Source of the DNA: Rummeliibacillus sp. POC4
GTDB taxonomy: Bacteria > Bacillota > Bacilli > Bacillales_A > Planococcaceae
Assembly (NCBI RefSeq): GCF_003576525.1
Contig: NZ_QWUA01000003.1
Span: 1-44,910 of the forward strand
DNA length: 44,910 nt
Direction: 5' to 3'
In this document: one piece after another, positions 1-8,492 of the stretch
Layout: every line of letters starts with the position of its first letter
Numbering within the stretch: the first letter of the stretch is position 1
Position numbers and translations under genes: made by a program
Notes under the pieces: generated by a model
The model's database searches: none
What the model was told of the DNA's origin: nothing
What the model saw: the letters and a program-made list of their open reading frames with translations, nothing else

Positions 1-1
1 A

Positions 2-780
2 CCGCGCCCAATGTCCTTGAGTGATCAGAAGCAAGCCATCATCTCCAATCCACGAAAAACCGGGTTTAATCCACGCAACAGGGAGAGTAATCCACGCAAC
101 CCCGAACCCCAATCCACGCAAAAAGAAATTGAATCCACGATGCGTACAATTTAAGTCCCACGAAAGCAAACTTCCCGAATTCACTCTTCGAACAATTTAA
201 GTTCCACGCAAAGCCCCCCGATCAAGAAAACTCCCAAAAGCCAGCCCAAAATACTCCCATCATCCGCGGCAAAGAACTATGCCCAACCAGCAGACCCCAA
301 CCGCGCCCAATGCCCTTGAGTAATCAGAAAAAAGCCTTCATCTCCAATCCACGAAAAACCGGGTTTAATCCACGCAACTCGGGATTCAATCCACGCAACA
401 GGAAGAGTAATCCACGCAAAAAGAAATTGAATCCACGTTCCGAACAATTTAAGTCCCAGAGCAAACTCCCCGAAGTCTTCGAATACCCCATCATCCGCGG
501 CAAAAAATTATGCTTAACCAAAGCACCCCAACCGCGCCCAATGTCCTTGAGTGATCAGAAGCAAGCCATCATCTCCAATCCACGGAAAACCGGGTTTAAT
601 CCACGCAATCCGGGTTCCAATCCACGCAAAAAGAAATTGAATCCACGATGCATACAATTTAAGTCCCCGTGCAAACTCACCGCGCAAACAAACTCCCCAA
701 AGCAACCCCAAAATACTCCCATCATCCGCGGCAAAAAAAACTATGCCCAGCCAACGCACCCCAACCGCGCCCAATGCCCT
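2..780. repeat. 21-bp-period repeat cluster 1 (three tandem composite units)
   Basis: Three tandem units start at the box CCGCGCCCAATG (positions 2, 301, 532; a fourth box at 765 closes the series) and are 299, 231 and 233 bp long. Each unit has a box around ATCATCCGCGGC, the CCGCGCCCAA box, then CTTGAGTRATCAG, then 4-5 copies of a 21-bp element whose conserved half is AATCCACGCAA and whose other 10 bases vary, and finally CAATTTAAGTCC. One spacing is 22 bp instead of 21. Because 21 is a multiple of three, long spurious reading frames appear on both strands, including one of 157 codons at 310-783. These look non-coding: no convincing ribosome site, frame broken by the 22-bp step, and conservation limited to the DNA core. 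Function unknown. Confidence 0.85.
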
Positions 781-1168
781 TAACCAATCAGAAATTTAAA
801 CTAAGAAAAAGCAGAACCAACCTATATTTAATCCCCAAAAACAACCACCAGAAACCCCCACATGCCAAGCCATAGCTTCACATCCTAAGGTAATCTATTC
901 TATCCAAAATTCTCATCCACATATCCAGAATATTTTCCATGAATATGGTATACTATGTGAAGTGTTTTTCTATGATAAACAGGCGTGCTTCCTGTAAAAT
1001 AAGAAAAAGCCAACTTTAAAAAAGCCAGCTAATTTGAAGAATAATTATTTCTATTAAATAGTAATAGAAAAGGTTATGAAAAGTTACCAAATTAGTTATA
1101 CTTATAACAAAACAAAAAACTACTAGTTCACAACAAATTCAATACATGAAATTGAGGAAATAAACAAA
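781..1168 (+). promoter_or_regulatory. Leader region of tagG with extended -10 promoter
   Basis: This gene-free stretch follows repeat cluster 1. A TG-n-TATACT extended -10 lies at 946-954 (TATACT at 949-954) with no good -35, which fits an extended -10 promoter. It would give a leader of about 200 nt before the tagG start at 1169. A small hairpin (TTTCTATTA / TAATAGAAA) lies at 1048-1070. A GAGGAA ribosome site at 1154-1159 sits 9 nt before the ATG. Promoter use is inferred. Confidence 0.4.
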
Positions 1169-2805
<1,637 letters not shown>

Positions 2806-2820
2806 AACTAACACTCACAA

Positions 2821-2860
2821 AATGAGGATCGAATATACTTCGGTCCTTCATTTGATTTTT
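2821..2860 (+). terminator. Terminator after tagH
   Basis: Imperfect stem (AATGAGGATCGAA against TTCGGTCCTTCATT, with G-U pairing and one bulge) followed by TTTGATTTTT. It separates tagGH from the glycosyltransferase, though read-through is possible. Confidence 0.6.
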
Positions 2861-2889
2861 ACATATCAAAAAAGGATGTGAATACTCCA

Positions 2890-4437
2890 ATGAAAAGAAC
2901 AATTTTTATGGCAGCATGGGACATGGACGTCGAAAAAGGTGGCGTCAACAAAGTAATGCTTCGCCGTTCCGCACTATTCTCAAACCAAGACTACAGTTCA
3001 GTTCTCCTAACAATGGACTTCAAAATGAACTACCCAGAAATAGCCTCAGAACTACGTGCTACAGGCCAACTAAATAGAAATGTTGAAATTCTCAACGTCT
3101 ACGATTATTATCGTGAAAAATTTTCTTCAAAAGAAGTAACGAGCGCACAAAAAGAAAAATACGCACAAAATTCCAAAAAGTACGAAGGCGACTACTGGGT
3201 ACAAGATGGTGGCAATTTTGCACGTTATTTCATGAATGGTACGTATATCAAATATAAACAATGGGACGAAGATGGTATTCTAAAATTCATCGATTACTTT
3301 GATGAAAATCGTGTTCGTGTACGTCGTGAAGAATATCACCCACATGGTTATAAAATTCGTGAAACACTGTATCATCCAGCGAACAATAAGAAAAACCAAG
3401 AACGTTTCTTTACACCAGATGGATTCTGTTACTTATCTGTGTGGTTCAACTTCCAAACAGGAAAGCAACAACATGTTTACTTATACAATCCTGAGCACAA
3501 AAAGGTAGTGGACTTTGCGAACCGAAAAGAATTCCACACATTCTGGTTAGAAGAACTTTGCCGAACAGAAGTCGTTAAACCAGTAATCATAGTGGATGGA
3601 GCAGCCGTGGCCGAACGTGTCATCAATATGGACGATGATTTAGCATTCAAAATCTACATGCTACATTCCAACCATTTCGAAGAACCGCACACACTTGGCA
3701 GCCCATATCGCAAAGCAGTACAACCAATTTTGGACATTATTCCAAAAGGTTATCCAGTTGTCGTACTAACTGATCAACAACAACTCGACCTGCACAAAGA
3801 AATCGGCAATCGCGGTAATATTCACGTTATTCCAAACTGTGTAGATACACCAGTAGTAGATGTAGAAAGAGATCCTCTACTTGTTTCAATGGTCGCTCGC
3901 TACTCAAAAGAAAAACGTATCGACCAAGCCATCGAAGCATTTATGGAAGTAGCCCGAGACATCCCAGGTGCCAAACTCGAAATCTATGGAGCAGGCGACG
4001 AAGAACTAGAACTTAAAAAACTTATCAAAAAATTAAAAGTACATCATAGCGTCAAACTAAAAGGCTATACAAATCGGATTGACGAAGTGTTCGCCAAATC
4101 AGCTGTCTCATTAGTAACATCTACAGCAGAAGGATTCAGCCTCGTTATGCTCGAATCATTTGCCAACCACACACCAGTAGTCAGCTACGAGATCAACTAC
4201 GGCCCAGCCCAAATCATCAAAGACGGCGAAACCGGTTATCTCGTACCAAACGGTGACATCGAAGCACTAGCAGACCGCATCAAACGTGTATTAGAAAATC
4301 CATCCGATGCAGAACGAATGGGCAACAACGCCTTCAACCTAATCGAAGAATCATACACACCAGAAGTCTACTACAACAAATGGCACGATCTAATCGAACA
4401 AACCATAACCGAAAACAAAGAAAAACCACTACTATAA
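2890..4437 (+). CDS. GT4-family glycosyltransferase, TagE/TarM-like poly(polyol-phosphate) glycosyltransferase
   Basis: About 515 residues, cytoplasmic, GT-B fold. The N-terminal MAAWDMDVEKGGVNKVMLRR contains the GGV/GG loop of GT4 enzymes. The long insert (residues ~100-220) rich in YxxDG-type strands resembles the beta-sheet extension of TarM/TagE-type poly(ribitol- or glycerol-phosphate) glycosyltransferases. The C-terminal half carries the donor site: MVARYSKEKRIDQAIEAF, EIYGAGDE and EGFSLVMLE (EX7E motif). The ATG at 2890 is preferred to an in-frame GTG at 2878, because the AAAGGA site lies only about 1 nt before the GTG. Expected role: attach a sugar to wall teichoic acid before export by TagGH, 84 nt upstream. 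The acceptor is inferred from family resemblance and position. Confidence 0.8.
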   Translation: MKRTIFMAAWDMDVEKGGVNKVMLRRSALFSNQDYSSVLLTMDFKMNYPEIASELRATGQLNRNVEILNVYDYYREKFSSKEVTSAQKEKYAQNSKKYEGDYWVQDGGNFARYFMNGTYIKYKQWDEDGILKFIDYFDENRVRVRREEYHPHGYKIRETLYHPANNKKNQERFFTPDGFCYLSVWFNFQTGKQQHVYLYNPEHKKVVDFANRKEFHTFWLEELCRTEVVKPVIIVDGAAVAERVINMDDDLAFKIYMLHSNHFEEPHTLGSPYRKAVQPILDIIPKGYPVVVLTDQQQLDLHKEIGNRGNIHVIPNCVDTPVVDVERDPLLVSMVARYSKEKRIDQAIEAFMEVARDIPGAKLEIYGAGDEELELKKLIKKLKVHHSVKLKGYTNRIDEVFAKSAVSLVTSTAEGFSLVMLESFANHTPVVSYEINYGPAQIIKDGETGYLVPNGDIEALADRIKRVLENPSDAERMGNNAFNLIEESYTPEVYYNKWHDLIEQTITENKEKPLL

Positions 4438-4443
4438 ATCTTG

Positions 4444-4470
4444 AACCGTCTCTAAAATGAGGCGGTTTTT
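4444..4470 (+). terminator. Terminator after the glycosyltransferase
   Basis: Stem AACCGTCTC / GAGGCGGTT with a 6-nt loop and an immediate TTTTT. Repeat cluster 2 begins just after it. Confidence 0.85.
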
Positions 4471-4476
4471 GCGTTT

Positions 4477-4990
4477 GAAAATACCCCCATTATCCGCGGC
4501 AAGAAACCCAATCCAACAGGTATCCGATTCGCGCCCAAAGCCCTTGAGCAATCAGCTGTAGTCCATCTATCAAAAACCAGCTTCAATCCACGCAAAATAG
4601 AATCCAATCCACGCAAATGGTCCATCAATCCACACACATCGGAGTTTAATCCACGCAACTCAACCATCAATCCACGCAACAAGAAATTGAATCCACGTTC
4701 CGGACAATTCAAGTCCTCCGAAGCTAACTCAAAGCAGAGAAAATACCCCCATTATCCGCGGCAAGAAACCCAATCCAACAAGTATCCGATCCGCGCCCAA
4801 AGCCCTTGAGCAATCAGCTGTAGTCCATCTATCAAAAACCAGCTTCAATCCACGCAAATGGCAAATCAATCCACGCACAACGGAGTTCAATCCACGCAAC
4901 TCAACCATCAATCCACGCAACAAGAAATTGAATCCACGTTCCGGACAATTTAAGTCCTGCCCCACAAGCCCCAATCCACAAGTCCTGTTC
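4477..4990. repeat. 21-bp-period repeat cluster 2 (two tandem composite units)
   Basis: Two closely similar tandem units begin with GAAAATACCCCCATTATCCG at 4477 and 4739. Order in each: ATTATCCGCGGC box, CGCGCCCAAAGCCCTTGAG box, AATCAGCTGTAG, then 21-bp elements with core AATCCACGCAA (six in the first unit, five in the second), then CAATTYAAGTCC. Every step I counted is exactly 21 bp. The cluster fills the gap between the glycosyltransferase terminator and the NERD gene, and degenerate elements run on to about 5020. Reading frames seen on both strands are products of the 21-bp period and are judged non-coding. Confidence 0.85.
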
Positions 4991-5036
4991 CACACTCAAA
5001 GTCCTTTGAATCCACGCTCCATCAATCGAAACAGAT

Positions 5037-5996
5037 TTATTTATCTCCATTTTTCGGAAGCATATATTGTGCGTATCGATTCTTTCCGACACGCTGCAAC
5101 GGCATCTTTTTTATCAGGCGATAGGATTGATTCGGATTTTGAATACCAAGAAATTCTCTGCATTCGGGATTCGTCATAGTGTTATTGATGAGCTTAAAAT
5201 ACTCCATAATTGTATGCTCATGCGCATTTTTACTTTTGTAATGGCAGATAGGGCAATACCAATAATATGGAAACTTTTTCATCCCTATATGTCCACACTT
5301 TTTGCACAAGACCCCATTTTTAATTTCGCTAAGCTGAATATTATATCTTTCAACTAAAGGATATGGATTGAATTCGATATGATTATTTAGAAAATAGTCT
5401 TTCCAATATTCAATCTCCCTACCAGTTAAAAAAGGTCCCCTTATAGGAATATTTCGTATGAAAGATTTTAATTCATTTTTTCGTAAAATAGTTGTTTTAT
5501 TTGTGCTTTGTTCAATTAGACCTGATGTAAAAGGGAAAACAACGGCACCGTATACGGGAATGTTCTGTCCTTTATTCCCCAAAAAAGTTTTGAGTTGATA
5601 GATATACTCTTCCAGTTGTGGCCCTGGGCTATTAAAAACTTGAACTTCTCCATTAGGCAATGTCCGGACAAGCTGACTTGGATTGTCTCTTAAAATAACT
5701 GAGCCTTTAATGTTTTTCACTTCTAATATCAAGATATAATGCGGAGTCAACAACAATACATCAAACTGAACTTTCGTTTCCAGCGACAAAGATAGATTGT
5801 GAAATATAAAAAAGTCGTAGGGAAGTTGAAGCTTTTCTAGTAAATCCATAACAACTTTTTCACCAATGTCACCGGCTTGGATACGATTATATTCATTGAT
5901 TAATTCCTCTCGCTTAGGATTTGATGTAGAAAGTCTTCTTATTAAACTATCTAATCCATCTAAATAATCTGTTTTAGAATAAGCCTTACCGATCAA
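5037..5996 (-). CDS. NERD-domain protein with C-terminal zinc ribbon
   Basis: About 319 residues. The N-terminal half has the nuclease-related domain (NERD) pattern: RIQAGDIGEKVVMDLL with the conserved G-E, then FDVLLLTPHYILILEVKN with the D and E-x-K of the nuclease-like core. The C-terminal part has a treble-clef/zinc-ribbon pair CKKCG...CPICH, followed by a basic region ending QRVGKNRYAQYMLP. This suggests DNA processing or binding, but the family's role is not settled. The start chosen is a TTG at 5996 because a strong AAGGAGGAGG site lies just upstream; an upstream ATG at 6080 has no such site and adds a non-homologous-looking leader. It is alone on the minus strand between cell-wall genes and borders repeat cluster 2. 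Confidence 0.78.
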   Translation of the reverse strand: MIGKAYSKTDYLDGLDSLIRRLSTSNPKREELINEYNRIQAGDIGEKVVMDLLEKLQLPYDFFIFHNLSLSLETKVQFDVLLLTPHYILILEVKNIKGSVILRDNPSQLVRTLPNGEVQVFNSPGPQLEEYIYQLKTFLGNKGQNIPVYGAVVFPFTSGLIEQSTNKTTILRKNELKSFIRNIPIRGPFLTGREIEYWKDYFLNNHIEFNPYPLVERYNIQLSEIKNGVLCKKCGHIGMKKFPYYWYCPICHYKSKNAHEHTIMEYFKLINNTMTNPECREFLGIQNPNQSYRLIKKMPLQRVGKNRYAQYMLPKNGDK

Positions 5997-6182
5997 AAAT
6001 ATCCTCCTCCTTACTTTTAGCTGAATTATAGAGAGAGTTTCAATTCCATGCAAGGCACCAAAACAAACGAAAAAACTCATAAAACAACAAAATTCTATGA
6101 AATAAAATTAAAAATATCAAAATAATACCGAAAATATATTATGAAATCCAATTTCGCTCATTTTTATAAAAATATCGAAAAA

Positions 6183-6213
6183 ATTATGACAAATTAAAAC
6201 AATTTATCATAAT
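6183..6213. promoter_or_regulatory. Inverted repeat between divergent NERD and autolysin genes
   Basis: Two 13-bp arms, ATTATGACAAATT and AATTTATCATAAT, with a 5-nt spacer and one mismatch. They lie in the 265-bp AT-rich gap between divergent genes. A TATAAT at 6246-6251 downstream could serve the autolysin, but its -35 is poor (TTGGCA at 6228 is only 12 bp away). The repeat could be an operator or a hairpin; no regulator can be named. Confidence 0.4.
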
Positions 6214-6345
6214 AAAAACAAGAATTATTGGCAAAAATAGTCACGTATAATTCACTGAACTAGTATGAAATACCCGTTCACCTGGAAGTAATATTCCTAT
6301 ACAATAATTCTATAAGACAAAAGAGAAAGAAGGGAATAGCCAAAA

Positions 6346-7926
6346 ATGAGGAAAAATATTATACGCATCTGTATGATTCTTACGATGTTAGTAGCAACAA
6401 TCTATATCACTAACGGACAAGCCTCCGCAAAGACATCAAGCACTTACAAAACAACTGAGGTCAATCAGATTGCACACATCAAGTCAAAAACTTCCAAAAT
6501 CTATAAAAAACCCAATGACAAGAAAAAATTCATCCTGGCCAACACTACTTACACAGGTAGAGCCTTTTATGTAAGAAATAAAACAACGATTGATAAAACA
6601 ACTTACTACCAACTTTATCAAGGATCCAAAGAAATAGGATGGGTTGCATCAGGAGATTTAAAGCGCTACTCACGTAAGCTTGTAAATAAAACATCATCGA
6701 CAGTATACATAGCGGGAACAGGAACAGCTTACGATATGCCTTGGGGCGGTACGAAAAATAAAGTTTACACTTTAAGTAAATATCGCGCAAAATCATTCAA
6801 AATTACTCGAACAGAAAAACTTGGCACATCCACTTGGCACAAAGGAACGCTAAACGGAAAAACGGTCTGGATTTCAGCGACACATATCAAAACAAACCCA
6901 TACATCGCGCTGAACCTTCGAAAAACATCGAATATCACAGCAAAAGAAATGCAAGCATTCTTATTAACTAAAGGAAAACTACCAGACAACGTCCTTTACA
7001 AACTAGCACCAACATTTATCGAATTACAAAACGAATCTGGCATTAACGCCCAATTTATGTTTGCTCATGCCATTCTAGAAACAGGTTGGGGCGGTTCTAC
7101 TATTGCACAATACAAAAATAACTATTTCGGTTATCAAGCATATGACACTTGTGCCTTAACTTGTGCAAAATACTTCCCGACAGGAAAAGCAGGATTAAGT
7201 GCATATGTCTACAAAATCTATCGTGATTATCTAACAACTACTGGCGCTTACTATAATGGCCCATCGCTATTAGGCATGAACGTCAAGTATGCTACTGATA
7301 AAGGCTGGAGTGAAAAAATTGCTGATTTAATGGCACAAATGAAACCATACAACAGCTCTTATTACAGCAAAAAAAGCGTAAGTACAAAAGTATTCCCAGC
7401 ACCAAAAGAATACGATAACGTCATCCCAGAAACAAAAGCACAACCAGCTTCATATCATACAATGCCGTCGGATATCACAGCAAAAGTCAACGTTGCATCA
7501 GGAGCAACAGTCTATAGCTTGCCATATATCTACTCATCAAAATATGGCACATACAAAAAGAACAAATCAATCACGCTAAAAGCCTATCACTCAGATGTCC
7601 GCGACTTCAAAAATGATAGCGGCAAAACAGTACGCTGGTATCGAATCAGCTACAGTGGCAAACAAGGGTGGGTACGTAGCGACCAAATCGCTGTTCAAAA
7701 CCTAGCCTTTACAACAAGTGACGGCACAAACCTAAGAGCTGGCGCCGATACAAAATATACAAAAGTAGCTTCAGTCAATAAAAACACGCCGATCAAACTA
7801 GTCAAAAAAGACAACAAATATGTCACAAAGAAAGACAAAAACAAAACAACCTGGTACCAAATCTACAAACCAGGCACAACCAAAAAAGCATGGATCAGCA
7901 GCTCAGTTATCCAAATGTACAACTAA
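6346..7926 (+). CDS. Secreted GH73 endo-beta-N-acetylglucosaminidase (autolysin) with SH3/GW-like modules
   Basis: 526 residues. Signal peptide at 1-28 (hydrophobic core, cleavage near ASA). Residues ~35-105 and ~112-185 are two GW/SH3-like modules (WYQL, GWV, KTVWI patterns) expected to bind wall polymer. Residues ~190-335 form the glucosaminidase domain (LytD/FlgJ-type, GH73), with the catalytic Glu most likely E245 in HAILETGWGG, then YKNNYFGYQAYD. Residues ~375-526 hold two SH3-type modules (WYRISYSGKQGWV, WYQIYKPGTTKKAWI). It should cleave GlcNAc-MurNAc bonds of peptidoglycan outside the cell. An AAGGGA site precedes the ATG. It has the same domain order as the C-terminal half of the next gene, so the two are paralogues. 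Confidence 0.88.
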   Translation: MRKNIIRICMILTMLVATIYITNGQASAKTSSTYKTTEVNQIAHIKSKTSKIYKKPNDKKKFILANTTYTGRAFYVRNKTTIDKTTYYQLYQGSKEIGWVASGDLKRYSRKLVNKTSSTVYIAGTGTAYDMPWGGTKNKVYTLSKYRAKSFKITRTEKLGTSTWHKGTLNGKTVWISATHIKTNPYIALNLRKTSNITAKEMQAFLLTKGKLPDNVLYKLAPTFIELQNESGINAQFMFAHAILETGWGGSTIAQYKNNYFGYQAYDTCALTCAKYFPTGKAGLSAYVYKIYRDYLTTTGAYYNGPSLLGMNVKYATDKGWSEKIADLMAQMKPYNSSYYSKKSVSTKVFPAPKEYDNVIPETKAQPASYHTMPSDITAKVNVASGATVYSLPYIYSSKYGTYKKNKSITLKAYHSDVRDFKNDSGKTVRWYRISYSGKQGWVRSDQIAVQNLAFTTSDGTNLRAGADTKYTKVASVNKNTPIKLVKKDNKYVTKKDKNKTTWYQIYKPGTTKKAWISSSVIQMYN

Positions 7927-7933
7927 CCAAAAG

Positions 7934-7965
7934 GAGACCACCAATCATCACGGTGGTCTCTTTCT
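7934..7965 (+). terminator. Terminator after first glucosaminidase
   Basis: Stem GAGACCACC / GGTGGTCTC with a 9-nt loop, followed by TTTCT. Repeat cluster 3 starts directly behind it. Confidence 0.85.
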
Positions 7966-7966
7966 A

Positions 7967-8397
7967 TTACCCAAAATCATTATCCGCGGAAAGGATACAG
8001 GTAAAACACAAATACCTAGCCGCGCCCAAGTAGAGCAATAATCGTCTACCCCGAGTAAACTCATAAAGACTTAAATTGTCATGAACGCGGATACAATTCC
8101 AAAAACCGCGGGACCAACCTAGAAAATCGCGGAACTCTCTCCGAAAACCGCGTAACCCCATATTACCCAAAAGCATTATCCGCGGACAGGATACAAGTAA
8201 AACACAAATACCTAGCCGCGCCCAAGCAGAGCAATAATCGTCTACCCCGAGTAAACTCATAAAGACTTAAATTGTCAGGAACGCGGATACAATTCCAAAA
8301 ACCGCGGGACCAACCTACAAAATCGCGGAACTCTCTCCGAATATCGCGTAACTCCACCCCAAAATCGCGGAACTAGACCAAAAAATCGCGTAACCAC
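7967..8397. repeat. 21-bp-period repeat cluster 3 (different core, two tandem units)
   Basis: Two tandem units of 196 bp and more begin at TTACCCAAAA (7967 and 8163). Boxes shared with clusters 1 and 2 are ATTATCCGCGG and GCCGCGCCCAAG. The AATTTAAGTC box is present in inverted form (GACTTAAATTGTC) and lies before the array rather than after it. The array elements have core AAAATCGCGGAAC or AAAACCGCGGGAC in place of AATCCACGCAA, yet the spacing between successive CGCG cores is again exactly 21 bp: three steps in the first unit, five in the second. It occupies the gap between the two autolysin genes. Confidence 0.83.
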
Positions 8398-8442
8398 CCC
8401 ACACCCTTCCCACCCTAACACCTACCAAATCTCTCAAATCCA

Positions 8443-8451
8443 TGCTATAGT
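8443..8451 (+). promoter_or_regulatory. Candidate extended -10 promoter of second glucosaminidase
   Basis: TG-C-TATAGT, 41 nt before the ATG at 8493, with no recognisable -35. A GAAAGGAAGGA ribosome site precedes the ATG. Inferred from sequence only. Confidence 0.35.
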
Positions 8452-8492
8452 TAGTAAAAATCCACCATTTTAATAGAAAGGAAGGATTATAG

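Noticed and set aside
51-680. CRISPR array
   Set aside because: The conserved part is only about 11 bp, the variable parts only 10 bp, the cores vary, and no cas genes are seen.
310-783. Long reading frames in the repeat clusters (also on the minus strand at 514-774, 4452-4995 and 7967-8357)
   Set aside because: They arise because the 21-bp period keeps frame. They have no convincing ribosome sites, and conservation follows the DNA cores on both strands.
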